From Actinomyces sp. HMSC035G02 (GTDB taxonomy: Bacteria; Actinomycetota; Actinomycetes; Actinomycetales; Actinomycetaceae): a stretch of 64,000 nt of DNA. Of this stretch, positions 35,480-43,782 are shown piece by piece. The position numbers and the translations under genes are program-made. Each line of letters starts with the position of its first letter. Position 1 is the stretch's first letter. Below the pieces are notes generated by a model. That model ran no database searches and was not told the origin of the DNA. It saw only the letters and a list, made by a program, of their open reading frames with translations. The stretch is from assembly GCA_001838165.1 (NCBI GenBank), contig KV835854.1:1-64000 (forward strand), in the 5' to 3' direction.

Positions 35480-35525
35480 GTAACGCCGGAGGGGCGAGCC
35501 TGTTGGCTCGCCCCTCCGGCGTTAC
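35480..35525. terminator. 21-bp perfect hairpin between putA and rpmB
   Basis: Stem 35480-35500 with 35505-35525, loop TGTT, 21 matched pairs. It starts 12 bases after the rpmB stop on the minus strand, so it is most likely the rpmB terminator and may also back up putA on the plus strand. No T-tract on either side. Confidence 0.75.
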
Positions 35526-35537
35526 GTCAGTGTCGAC

Positions 35538-35729
35538 TCAGATCGCGCGGGCGACCTTGTCGGACTTCAGGCACTTGGTGCAGACGTTCAGGCGCTTGGG
35601 CGTCCCATTGACCAGGGCGCGAACGCGCTGAATGTTCGGATTCCACCGGCGGTTGGTGCGAACGTGCGAGTGCGACACGCTCTTGCCGAAGCCGGGTCCC
35701 TTACCGCACACGTCACAAACGGCAGCCAC
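35538..35729 (-). CDS. rpmB: 50S ribosomal protein L28
   Basis: 63 residues, GTG start. [22 protein letters not shown] and [13 protein letters not shown] are the L28 signature. Two CxxC pairs (CDVC and CTKC) are intact, so this is the zinc-binding form rather than the Cys-free, Zur-controlled form some actinobacteria carry in addition. It is transcribed away from the DAK2 gene; a promoter and a leader hairpin lie upstream. Confidence 0.96.
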   Translation of the reverse strand: MAAVCDVCGKGPGFGKSVSHSHVRTNRRWNPNIQRVRALVNGTPKRLNVCTKCLKSDKVARAI

Positions 35730-35790
35730 GATGTTCTCCTCGGTATGTCTTCCAGTTCAGTCTTTGTCTCCGCGCTTGCGGAGAACGCAT

Positions 35791-35852
35791 CCTTCGGTGC
35801 TTGAACCGAAGGCAACCATGACAGAATAGCGGACGAACCACGCTTTCAACAA
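35791..35852 (-). promoter_or_regulatory. rpmB promoter and leader hairpin
   Basis: On the minus strand TTGTTG (35852-35847), 18 bases, TATTCT (35828-35823). Just inside the predicted transcript CCTTCGGT (35791-35798) and ACCGAAGG (35805-35812) form an eight-pair hairpin at the 5' end of an about 90-base leader. Might be a feedback site for L28; no direct evidence. Confidence 0.5.
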
Positions 35853-35931
35853 GTCGCAGCCGATCTGGGTCGTGTCAGGTCGCACACACCGAGCCGCGCA
35901 GGGACAATGGGAGGGGGCTGAAAGGGGAGTC

Positions 35932-37545
35932 ATGGAACTGAATGCGTCTGTCATCATCGAGGCGTGTCGCGCCGGGGCTGAGGAAGCCGCCAGGCTCGCG
36001 CCTTTCCTCGACGACCTGGACGGATGGGACGGGGCGGACTGCGACACGGGCTCGAATGGTGCGGCGACGATGGCTGCACTCGAGGCCGCGATGGATTCCC
36101 TGGACCCGCGTGCTCACCTGCGCGACGCGCTCGAAGCGGCCGTGGAGACGATTATCCGCCGCGGCCTCGGACATAGCGGCATCGCCCTCGGTGCTCTCTT
36201 TGAGGCGTGGGTCGGCGCGCTGGGGGACGAGCCTCATGTCACGCCGCTCGCGCTGCGCCGCATGCTTGCGGCATCCTTGACTCCCGTGGCCTCCTCCATT
36301 GAGTGGTCCGACGCCCTCGTCGAAATGCTCGGCGGGGCGGTGCGTGAACTTGAGGACCTGGGGGCGACGCTCCCGGAGGTCGAAGACGTCTTCTCCCGTT
36401 TCTCTTCCCAGGCACAGATCGGCCTCGTCGAGGCGACGAATGAGGCAACGGGTCGCATCGACCCCGGTGGCGCGTTCATCGCTCTTGTCCTGGCCTGCAT
36501 CGACGCGTCGATGCGGGGCGACGTCGGAATTCTTCAGTCGTTTACCGCGATGCTGGCCGATCTCGCGGAGCGTCATTCGCGTGCGCCCGAGGCCGCCTCC
36601 CCTCCGCCCGGCCGCGACTTCACGGTCGACATCATCCTAGAGGGGACGCAAGAGGACCTGGCTGCGTTGCTCGCGCGCCTCGGTGGCCTGGGGGCGCGCC
36701 TGTCCTACGTGGGCAGGGTCGATCTCTTTGGCATGGGGGAGTGGCGTCTGCATGTGGACACCTCGGCCCCTCTGGCCGCGCACCCCACCTCGGGGCAGGT
36801 CATCCGTTTCCAGGTCTGTGACGCCCGCCCGGACGCGCAGATCGGCATCGACGAGCTGGCCGACGAGGGGCTGAGCCACCGCGGCGTGCGCCTGCTGCAG
36901 CGCCGCCCGATGCGCCGCGTCGAGCGCGCCCGCGTCATCGCCTGCACGCGAGCCCCCGGCCTCGTTGAAGACCTCGCGCGCGCGGGAGCGGTCGTGTTCT
37001 TAGACCTGAGCGCTGGGGACGCCGCGGGCATCGTGTCGGCAGCCACCTCGCGCACGGGCGTGACCCTCGTGGCCACGTGCGACGAGGCCAGCGCTTCCCT
37101 GGTCGGCACCGTGGCCTCGGTGCTACCGTCCCCCGCCCCGGGTGTTCCCGCGATTCTGCGCGCGGGTAGCCGCGATGACCTGGACGTCCTTGCGGTCGCG
37201 CGTGCCTGCGCCCCGTTGTTCGTGCCCCAGCCGGGCGGTGTCGAAGCCGCTCCGACGCTGGCGCGCATGCTGCGCGACGGCGCGCACGACGCCCTCGCCT
37301 CGTGTGCGAGCGCCCCGCTGCCACCGGGCGGCGACCCGGAGGGCATCGCCGAGGCACTGGCTGAGGCCTCACGCAGTGGCGGTGATTCCTGGCGCCTCCT
37401 TATTTCACGCGACGACGACGGCCCCTACACCGTGGCCACCGTTCGTCAGCTGCTCTCCACGCGAGACGCGTCGTCCACGATCGACCTGGAGACCTGGGAC
37501 GGCGGGCAGAGCGGGCCGAGCCTGGTCGCGGGGTGCGCCTCGTGA
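35932..37545 (+). CDS. DAK2/DhaL-domain protein, FakA/YloV-like
   Basis: 537 residues. N-terminal DhaL domain (about residues 1-195) with the metal-nucleotide motif GADCDTGSN, the equivalent of GDGDTGTN; the second family motif (RGNSG) is changed to GLGHSG. The C-terminal region (from about 225) matches the FakA second half in layout. FakA phosphorylates fatty acids held by a FakB/DegV protein. It lies between rpmB and recG, the usual place for this gene. ATG 35932 with AAAGGGGAG upstream. Overlaps recG (GTGA). The changed motif makes kinase activity less certain. Confidence 0.85.
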   Translation: MELNASVIIEACRAGAEEAARLAPFLDDLDGWDGADCDTGSNGAATMAALEAAMDSLDPRAHLRDALEAAVETIIRRGLGHSGIALGALFEAWVGALGDEPHVTPLALRRMLAASLTPVASSIEWSDALVEMLGGAVRELEDLGATLPEVEDVFSRFSSQAQIGLVEATNEATGRIDPGGAFIALVLACIDASMRGDVGILQSFTAMLADLAERHSRAPEAASPPPGRDFTVDIILEGTQEDLAALLARLGGLGARLSYVGRVDLFGMGEWRLHVDTSAPLAAHPTSGQVIRFQVCDARPDAQIGIDELADEGLSHRGVRLLQRRPMRRVERARVIACTRAPGLVEDLARAGAVVFLDLSAGDAAGIVSAATSRTGVTLVATCDEASASLVGTVASVLPSPAPGVPAILRAGSRDDLDVLAVARACAPLFVPQPGGVEAAPTLARMLRDGAHDALASCASAPLPPGGDPEGIAEALAEASRSGGDSWRLLISRDDDGPYTVATVRQLLSTRDASSTIDLETWDGGQSGPSLVAGCAS

Positions 37546-39680
37546 GCGCACTCGACGTCCCCCTGTCCCTGCGCCTGCCGAAGAAGACGGCGAAGGCCCT
37601 CGAAGGGGCCGGCGTGGCGACTGTCGGAGATCTTTTGATGGTCGCGCCGCGCCGCTACTACCACTGGGGTCGCCTCACGCCGCTGTCCTCCCTGCGCGAG
37701 GGCGAGGACGTGACGATCCTCGCCGAGGTCGCCGGCGCACACCTCGTGGCCAACCGATCCGGCTCGGGCGTGCGCTTGGAAGTCACCCTCACCGACGGCG
37801 TCCAGTTCCTGTCGGCTACCTTCTTCGCGAAAAACCAGTACAAGCTCGCCCCCATCGAACGTCTCCTGACGCCGGGGCAGTCCTTCCTCTTCGCGGGCAA
37901 GGTCGGGGCCTACCGCGGCAAGCTGCAGCTCACCCATCCCTCCTTCGAGGGCGTGGATGGGGAGGACATCGAGCGCATTGCCTCGCGCCCCATCCCGATT
38001 TACCCAGCGACCGGATCGCTGGCCTCGTGGGCGATCGCCCGAGCAGTCGGCATGGTGCTGGACCACCTGGACGATGCCGACGTGCCCGACCCGGTCCCCG
38101 CCGACGTGCGCGAGCGTGCTGGCTTCGCCTCCCACGCCTCGTGCCTGCGCGCCCTGCACCAGCCCGAGACGGACGAGGACTACCAGCAGGCACGCCGCGC
38201 CCTGGCCTTCGCCGAAGCCTTTGTCCTCCAGGTGGGGCTGGCCGCGCAGCGTCGGGGCGCGCGGGCCGTGGCGGCGCTGGCCTCGCCGATTGACGCGCCG
38301 CTGTGCGAGCGTTTCCGCTCGTCGTTGCCTTTTGAGCTCACGGACTCCCAGCGTCAGGCGGTCGCCCAGATCGGGGCCGACCTGGCCGGCGAGGTGCCGA
38401 TGCAGCGGCTCCTGCAAGGAGACGTGGGATCGGGCAAGACCGTCGTCGCCCTCAGTGCGCTGCTCCAGGTGGTTGCCGCCGGTCACCAGGGGGCGTTCGT
38501 CGCGCCGACCGAGGTCCTGGCAGAGCAGCATGCCGCCTCGCTGCGGGCGCTCCTGGAGCCCCTGGGGATGGACGCCCCGGACGTTCGCCTGCTGACGGGT
38601 TCAACGACGCCCGCCGCCCGCCGCGAGATTCAGGCTGCGATGAACGCGCTACAGCCGCTCATCGTCGTGGGGACCCACGCCCTCTTTCAGGAGAGCGTGC
38701 GTTTCGCGGACCTGGCCCTCGTCGTCGTCGACGAGCAGCACCGCTTCGGCGTCGAGCAGCGAGCCGCGCTGCGCGGGGCGCGCGAGGACGGGCGCGCGGT
38801 TCACGAGCTCGTCATGACCGCGACACCGATTCCGCGAACGATCGCCATGACCGTCTTTGGAGACCTCGACGACACGCGCATGAGCGGCATGCCCTCGGGG
38901 CGCACCCCCGTGGCCACCTACCTCGCTGACAGCGCCAACGCCGCGTGGGTGGAGCGCACGTGGGCGCGAGCCGCGGAAGAGATCGCCCAGGGGCGTCGCG
39001 TCTACGTCGTCTGCCCGCGTATCGACGCCTCCGACGACGTCGCCGATGCCGAGGAGGAGGGCGCGCGCCCCCTCGCCTCCGTTGAGGAGGTCGCCGCCTA
39101 CCTGCGCTCCCACCCGGCCCTGTCCGGCATTGCCATCCACGAGCTGACGGGACGCACGCCCTCGCCCGTCAAGGCGCAGATCATGGAGGATTTCTCAGCC
39201 GGACGTGCGCCCCTCCTCGTCGCCACAACCGTCATCGAGGTCGGCGTCGACGTGTCGGAGGCGACCCTCATGGTTATCCTCGACGCCCAACAATTTGGCC
39301 TCGCCCAGCTCCATCAGCTGCGCGGGCGCGTCGGGCGCTCCTCCCTGCCGTCGCTGTGCATCGCCATGCATCGCCACGAACTCACGGACTCGGGCAGAGC
39401 ACGCCTCCAGGCTTTCGCGGACACGACCGACGGTTTCGAGCTTGCCGAGGCCGACCTGCGCCTGCGCAAGGAAGGCGACGTCCTTGGAGCCGGCCAGTCG
39501 GGCACGGCCACCCACCTGCGCTTCCTGTCTGTGCGCCGCGACGAGGCGCTGATCCGCCGCGCGAAAGGCGAAGCCGAAACCCTCCTGGAACAGGACCCGA
39601 TGCTGGAGCGCCACCCGGACCTCGCCCGGGCGCTGCGCGCTGCATCGGACGGACAGATCGAGTGGATGCAACGCTCCTGA
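37542..39680 (+). CDS. recG: ATP-dependent DNA helicase RecG
   Basis: 712 residues. Remodels stalled forks and Holliday junctions. An N-terminal wedge/OB domain (about 50-150) precedes helicase motifs: GDVGSGKT with Lys299, DEQHRFGVEQR (motif II), MTATPIPRT (III), and GRVGRSS (VI). GTG start overlaps the stop of the DAK2 gene; an in-frame start nine bases upstream is less likely. Standard length. Gene order DAK2-recG-rsmD-coaD is conserved in actinobacteria. Confidence 0.97.
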   Translation: MSALDVPLSLRLPKKTAKALEGAGVATVGDLLMVAPRRYYHWGRLTPLSSLREGEDVTILAEVAGAHLVANRSGSGVRLEVTLTDGVQFLSATFFAKNQYKLAPIERLLTPGQSFLFAGKVGAYRGKLQLTHPSFEGVDGEDIERIASRPIPIYPATGSLASWAIARAVGMVLDHLDDADVPDPVPADVRERAGFASHASCLRALHQPETDEDYQQARRALAFAEAFVLQVGLAAQRRGARAVAALASPIDAPLCERFRSSLPFELTDSQRQAVAQIGADLAGEVPMQRLLQGDVGSGKTVVALSALLQVVAAGHQGAFVAPTEVLAEQHAASLRALLEPLGMDAPDVRLLTGSTTPAARREIQAAMNALQPLIVVGTHALFQESVRFADLALVVVDEQHRFGVEQRAALRGAREDGRAVHELVMTATPIPRTIAMTVFGDLDDTRMSGMPSGRTPVATYLADSANAAWVERTWARAAEEIAQGRRVYVVCPRIDASDDVADAEEEGARPLASVEEVAAYLRSHPALSGIAIHELTGRTPSPVKAQIMEDFSAGRAPLLVATTVIEVGVDVSEATLMVILDAQQFGLAQLHQLRGRVGRSSLPSLCIAMHRHELTDSGRARLQAFADTTDGFELAEADLRLRKEGDVLGAGQSGTATHLRFLSVRRDEALIRRAKGEAETLLEQDPMLERHPDLARALRAASDGQIEWMQRS

Positions 39681-39691
39681 GGTGCGCCCGG

Positions 39692-39697
39692 TAGGGT
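39692..39697 (+). promoter_or_regulatory. -10 element for a leaderless rsmD mRNA
   Basis: TAGGGT ends six bases before the rsmD ATG, as for dnaE and the response regulator. The intervening AGGGGT is too close to the ATG to act as a normal ribosome site. Confidence 0.5.
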
Positions 39698-39703
39698 AGG
39701 GGT

Positions 39704-40342
39704 ATGACCAGAATCGTCGCAGGCAGCGCCAAGGGGCGTACCCTCGCCGTGCCCAAGTCCGGCACTCGTCCCACCTCCGAGCGGGTCCGCGAGGCCCTCT
39801 TTTCGCGCCTGGACCACATGAACGTGCTGGACGGCGCGACCGTCCTCGACCTCTACGCCGGAACGGGCGCTCTTGGCCTCGAAGCCCTGTCGCGCGGCGG
39901 CGCCCACGCCACCCTCGTCGAAAAGGCATCTGCCGCAGCCCGCGTCGCCTCCGCGAACGTTCGCTCGACGGGCCTGCCCGCCCGCGTCGTCACCGCCGAC
40001 GCGCGCACCTACCTGAGCGCGCGCAGCGGGCAAGCGCTCGCGGGAGACATCGACCTGGTGTTCATCGACCCTCCCTACGACATCGCCGAAGACGACATGA
40101 CGACGGTGCTGTCTTCCCTCGGCCCGTGGATCGGCCCCGACGCCCTCGTCGTCGTCGAACGGTCCACGCGCGCGCCCGTCCCCACGTGGCCGGGCTTCCT
40201 CGTCCTCGAGGACCAGCGCACGTGGGGCGAAACCGTCGCCTACTTCGCCGGTCCGCCCCTGCCCAAGGACGACTCCGACGAAGAGTCGCAGGCCCATGAG
40301 GGCACCCCGGCCTCGTCGCACGCTGAGGAGGAAGAACGATGA
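39704..40342 (+). CDS. rsmD: 16S rRNA (guanine(966)-N2)-methyltransferase RsmD
   Basis: 212 residues. Methylates G966 of 16S rRNA using SAM. RIVAGSAKGRTL and RPTSERVREALFSRL at the N-terminus, SAM loop LDLYAGTGALGLEALSRG and the catalytic FIDPPYD are diagnostic. The last 30 residues are an acidic, unconserved tail. The stop overlaps coaD (ATGA). Probably leaderless. Confidence 0.95.
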   Translation: MTRIVAGSAKGRTLAVPKSGTRPTSERVREALFSRLDHMNVLDGATVLDLYAGTGALGLEALSRGGAHATLVEKASAAARVASANVRSTGLPARVVTADARTYLSARSGQALAGDIDLVFIDPPYDIAEDDMTTVLSSLGPWIGPDALVVVERSTRAPVPTWPGFLVLEDQRTWGETVAYFAGPPLPKDDSDEESQAHEGTPASSHAEEEER

Positions 40343-40809
40343 TCGCGCTGTTCCCCGGTTCTTTCGACCCTTTCACGAACGGGCACCTCGACGTCGCGCA
40401 GCGCGTCTGTGCCATCGCCGACCGCCTCATCATCGGCGTTGGGGCGAACCCCGCCAAGCGCGGCCTCATCGCCCCCGAAGATCGCGTCGCGCTCATCGGG
40501 GAAGCCACAGCACACCTGGGCGGCGTTGAGGTCGTCCTGCTGCAAGGGGCGACGATGGACGAGGCCTCGCGCCTGGGGGCCACGCTCATCGTCAAGGGCG
40601 TGCGCTCGTCGATCGACGTGGACTACGAGGCCCCCCAGGCGGTCTTCAACCGTGAGATCGGGGGCGTCGACACCTGGTGGATTCCGACCCGTCCGGACCT
40701 CGCACACGTCTCCTCGAGCGCCGTGCGCGAACTTGTGGGTCTGAAAAAGGATATTTCTCGGTATGTCCCTCCAGCGATTGAGCGATTTTTGACCGACAAT
40801 AGAAACTGA
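40339..40809 (+). CDS. coaD: Phosphopantetheine adenylyltransferase CoaD
   Basis: 156 residues. Transfers AMP to 4'-phosphopantetheine, the penultimate step of CoA synthesis. Nucleotidyltransferase marks: ALFPGSFDPFTNGHLDV (the HxGH-type motif reads NGHL), GANPAKRGLI and SSSAVREL. Start overlaps the rsmD stop. Standard length. Confidence 0.97.
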   Translation: MIALFPGSFDPFTNGHLDVAQRVCAIADRLIIGVGANPAKRGLIAPEDRVALIGEATAHLGGVEVVLLQGATMDEASRLGATLIVKGVRSSIDVDYEAPQAVFNREIGGVDTWWIPTRPDLAHVSSSAVRELVGLKKDISRYVPPAIERFLTDNRN

Positions 40810-40839
40810 ATAATGCCCGGTGGAACGCAGGAGGCAGCC

Positions 40840-41550
40840 ATGGCTGACACGACCGACAACCAGACTCAGGACGAGTGGAACGAGGAAACCGTCTACGGTC
40901 CCTCCACCGTGATCGCTGCCCTCGATCAGATCGAGGACCTCGTGGAGTCCTCGCGCACGGTTCCCCTGTCGGCCTCAATCATGGTGAACAAGGCCGAGAT
41001 CCTTGACCTGCTTGACCAGGCCCGCGAGGCCCTGCCCGAGGACCTCGTGGCCGCCGATGCCGTCGTCGCCGACGCGGATGCCGTCCTGGGACGCGCCGAC
41101 TCTGCCGCTGAGACGCGCATCGCCGAGGCGAACTCGCGCGCCTCCTCGACCCTCGACCAGGCCAATGAGCGCGCCGCGCAGATCCTCGCCGACGCCGAGG
41201 AAGAAGCCGAGCGCACGCGCTCGCGCGCAAACGACGAGGCCACCGCGCTCGTCTCGCAGGCCCGCTCGGATGCCGAGGCCACGATCGCCGACGCGAACGC
41301 CCAGGCCGCCCGCATCGTCTCCACCGAGAACATCGTGCGCATGGCCGAGGATCGCGCCCGCGAGATCGTTTCCGAGGCCAAGCGCTCGGCAGCCTCCCTG
41401 CGTGAGGGCGCCGACGACTACGTGGCCTCCTCGCTGGACGAACTTGCCCACCTCATCTCCGACCTGTCGCGTCGCACCGACGCGGGACGTCGCAAGATCG
41501 CGGAACGCCGCGGCGTCGACGTCACCGATGTGGATCTGACCAATGACTGA
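40840..41550 (+). CDS. DivIVA-like coiled-coil protein, SepIVA (Rv2927c) type
   Basis: 236 residues, almost all coiled coil. After an acidic head (residues 1-30) comes YGPSTVIAALDQIEDLVESSR, then a long Ala/Glu/Asp/Arg helix with repeated ADA and RA pairs, and a C-terminal SSLDELAHLISDLSRRTDAGR block. Mycobacterial SepIVA, a septation factor, sits in the same context just before the DUF177 and rnc genes, and this fits it well. ATG 40840 with AGGAGG (40829-40834). Overlaps the next gene by eight bases. Function by analogy only. Confidence 0.78.
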   Translation: MADTTDNQTQDEWNEETVYGPSTVIAALDQIEDLVESSRTVPLSASIMVNKAEILDLLDQAREALPEDLVAADAVVADADAVLGRADSAAETRIAEANSRASSTLDQANERAAQILADAEEEAERTRSRANDEATALVSQARSDAEATIADANAQAARIVSTENIVRMAEDRAREIVSEAKRSAASLREGADDYVASSLDELAHLISDLSRRTDAGRRKIAERRGVDVTDVDLTND

Positions 41551-42112
41551 TAATTCCCTGACCCTGTCCCTGGCGCGCCTGCCGCGCGCCCTGGGTTCGA
41601 CGCTGCACCAGGACCTCGTGTGGGTGACCCCCGACGACCTGGGCACCCCCTCCATGTCGGCCGTCCCCGGCGTCCCCCTGGACGTGTCGGTGGACTTGAC
41701 CAGCGTCGAGGACGGCGTGCTCGTGCAGCTCTCCACCTCCGTGGATCTCGTCGGGGAGTGCGTGCGCTGCCTCGACGAGGTGCGCGAACACCACGACGTC
41801 TCCAGCGCGGAGGTCTACTTCGAACCCGGTGCCCCCGCCCTGACTCCCACGGACGACGAGGACGAGGAGGTCGAGGACCTGTTCGTCATCGGCGAGCGCG
41901 ACACGATCAACATCGAGACGCAGCTGCGCGATGCGATCATTCCCCTCGTGGATCCGCGCCCGCTGTGTAGCGAGGACTGTGCGGGCCTGTGCGATGTCTG
42001 CGGCGAGAAGTGGGCGGATCTGCCTTCCGACCACGAGCACTTCGTCGTCGACCCGCGCTTGGCTTCGCTGGCCTCCCTGCTGGGCGACGACGCCGAGCCG
42101 GGGCGATCCTGA
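41543..42112 (+). CDS. yceD: YceD/DUF177 family 23S rRNA accumulation protein
   Basis: 189 residues. DUF177 members are needed for normal 23S rRNA levels and act with ribosomal or fatty-acid gene neighbours. ECVRCLDEV and the C-terminal CSEDCAGLCDVCGEKW cysteine cluster are typical and may bind zinc. The central acidic run (DDEDEEVED) is common too. In many bacteria rpmF follows; here rnc follows directly with a one-base overlap (TGATG). Confidence 0.9.
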   Translation: MTDNSLTLSLARLPRALGSTLHQDLVWVTPDDLGTPSMSAVPGVPLDVSVDLTSVEDGVLVQLSTSVDLVGECVRCLDEVREHHDVSSAEVYFEPGAPALTPTDDEDEEVEDLFVIGERDTINIETQLRDAIIPLVDPRPLCSEDCAGLCDVCGEKWADLPSDHEHFVVDPRLASLASLLGDDAEPGRS

Positions 42113-42834
42113 TGAGTCGATCCAAGCACCTGCCCGTTCCTCCGCGCACCGACACGGAGGCGCTGGTGGAGGCGTGGGGGACCCGCATCGACGCCCCGCT
42201 CCTGCAGCTGGCGCTCGTGCACCGGTCCTACGCGAACGAGGCCGGGGGCATCGCGAACAACGAGCGCCTCGAGTTCCTGGGTGACTCGGTCCTGTCGATC
42301 GTGATCGCGCAGAAGCTCTACGAGCAGTACCCGGACGTGGCCGAGTCGGACCTGTCGCGCATGCGTGCAGCGACCGTCTCCCAGCAGCCCCTGGCTGCCG
42401 CCGCCCGCCGGATCGGCCTGGGTGACTTCGTGTTCCTGGGCAAGGGCGAGTCGACGCACGGGGGACGCGACAAGGATTCGATCCTGTCCGACACCTTCGA
42501 GGCGCTCATCGGCGCAACCTATCTGACCAGCGGCCTGGAAGAGGCGCGCCGGGTCATCCTCGAGCGCCTGAGCTTCCTCCTCGTGGACGCTCCCTCGCGC
42601 GGCCAGCACCAGGACTGGAAGACGATCCTCATCGAGCACGCGCAGGCGCAGGGCCTGGGCGAGGTCTCCTACGAGGTCGAGGGGCAGGGACCGGACCACC
42701 AGCGCGTGTTCACGGCCCACGCTTTCGTCTCCGAGCGCCCCGATCCGATCGGCGCGGGACAGGCCTCGTCGAAGAAGCACGCGGAGAACGCGGCCGCCCA
42801 GGATGCGATGAGCCGCCTGTCTCCCGAGAAGTAG
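42112..42834 (+). CDS. rnc: Ribonuclease III
   Basis: 240 residues. Cleaves double-stranded RNA, including rRNA precursors. Catalytic domain with NNERLEFLGDSVLSIV and DTFEALIGATYL, followed by a C-terminal double-stranded RNA-binding domain (from about residue 160: DWKTILIEHAQAQGLG through SSKKHAENAAAQDAM). ATG shares one base with the yceD stop; longer in-frame readings run back into yceD. Ends with a hairpin downstream. Confidence 0.97.
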   Translation: MSRSKHLPVPPRTDTEALVEAWGTRIDAPLLQLALVHRSYANEAGGIANNERLEFLGDSVLSIVIAQKLYEQYPDVAESDLSRMRAATVSQQPLAAAARRIGLGDFVFLGKGESTHGGRDKDSILSDTFEALIGATYLTSGLEEARRVILERLSFLLVDAPSRGQHQDWKTILIEHAQAQGLGEVSYEVEGQGPDHQRVFTAHAFVSERPDPIGAGQASSKKHAENAAAQDAMSRLSPEK

Positions 42835-42843
42835 TAAGTACAC

Positions 42844-42859
42844 GAGGGCGTTTGCCCTC
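42844..42859 (+). terminator. Hairpin after rnc
   Basis: GAGGGC (42844-42849), loop GTTT, GCCCTC (42854-42859). Short, no T-tract, in the 45-base gap before the regulator gene. Confidence 0.5.
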
Positions 42860-42867
42860 CCGACGGT

Positions 42868-42873
42868 TAGAAT
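42868..42873 (+). promoter_or_regulatory. -10 element for a leaderless response-regulator mRNA
   Basis: TAGAAT ends six bases before the GTG start; hexamer and spacing are identical to those at dnaE. No ribosome-binding site is visible. Confidence 0.6.
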
Positions 42874-42879
42874 CAACAC

Positions 42880-43527
42880 GTGAGTGAAAATACGTCTGCG
42901 CGTACGCGCGTCATGATCATTGACGACCACGAGATCGTTCGACGTGGCATTGCCGAGATCGTCGACCGCGACGACGCCCTCGAGGTTGTCGCCGAGGCCG
43001 GCTCCGTTGCTGACGCTGTGCGCCGCGCCGACCTGGTGCGTCCTGACGTGATCCTGGTGGATCTGCAGCTGCCCGATGGCACCGGCATCGACATCATGAA
43101 CCGACTGCGTTCCTCCCACCCGCAGATCCTCCCCGTCGTGCTCACCTCCTTCGACGACGACGAGGCCCTGGCTGAGTCCCTCGAAGCGGGTGCCCGTGCG
43201 TACATCCTCAAGACCGTGCGCGGCGCGGAAATCACCGACGTGATCAAGGCGGTCGCCGACGGTCGCGTGCTGCTCGACGAGCGCACCCTGACGCGTCGCC
43301 GCGTCGATCATGAGGATCCGACCGCCGACCTGACGCCGTCGGAGCGCAAGGTTCTGGACCTGATCGGCGATGGCCTGTCGAACCGCGAAATCGGCGAGAA
43401 GCTGGGCGTTGCGGAAAAGACCGTGAAGAACCACATCACCTCCCTCCTGTCGAAGATGGGCCTGCAGCGTCGCACGCAGGTGGCCGCGTGGGTGGCCGGG
43501 CAGAGGGCGGCGTCCTGGCGTAACTGA
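42880..43527 (+). CDS. NarL/FixJ-type response regulator, DevR/DosR-like
   Basis: 215 residues. Receiver domain (residues 10-125) with acidic pocket DDH (15-17), phospho-acceptor Asp61 in ILVDLQLPDG and Lys in AYILKT; LuxR-type helix-turn-helix at about 150-205. The recognition stretch AEKTVKNHITSLLSKMGLQRR closely recalls mycobacterial DevR. No kinase gene is adjacent; the DevS-like kinase ending at 47439 on the other strand is the likely partner, separated by the fucosidase gene. GTG start, probably leaderless. It may control the cyd genes. Confidence 0.93.
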   Translation: MSENTSARTRVMIIDDHEIVRRGIAEIVDRDDALEVVAEAGSVADAVRRADLVRPDVILVDLQLPDGTGIDIMNRLRSSHPQILPVVLTSFDDDEALAESLEAGARAYILKTVRGAEITDVIKAVADGRVLLDERTLTRRRVDHEDPTADLTPSERKVLDLIGDGLSNREIGEKLGVAEKTVKNHITSLLSKMGLQRRTQVAAWVAGQRAASWRN

Positions 43528-43562
43528 GCCACTGCCTCGTCCCGGATGAGGTGAGACGAACG

Positions 43563-43600
43563 CGAGCGGGTCGGAATTATCCGGCCCGCTCGGCTTGTGT
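43563..43600 (+). terminator. Terminator after the response regulator
   Basis: Twelve-pair stem (43563-43574 with 43581-43592, one wobble), loop AATTAT, then GCTTGTGT. Confidence 0.75.
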
Positions 43601-43644
43601 GCGGGCCCGTCAGCTTATTTATCCCGCGCATTCAGTTGTTTATT

Positions 43645-43664
43645 AATCAGGGGAACACCTGATT
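43645..43664. promoter_or_regulatory. Palindrome upstream of the fucosidase gene
   Basis: AATCAGG (43645-43651) and CCTGATT (43658-43664) are perfect reverse complements with a six-base spacer, in an AT-rich stretch about 120 bases before the fucosidase start. This looks like a repressor or activator operator. The promoter itself is not clear; TTGTTT (43636-43641) could be a -35. Confidence 0.5.
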
Positions 43665-43782
43665 TACGAGAAAGCTACTGTCAAACTGGTTCATGAAAAA
43701 GCCCTGTGGGGTAACGTTCGCCTCATCCTCACCGTTGAGGACGGACACTGTCGTCCACCATCACCCCTTGAAAGGACACCCC

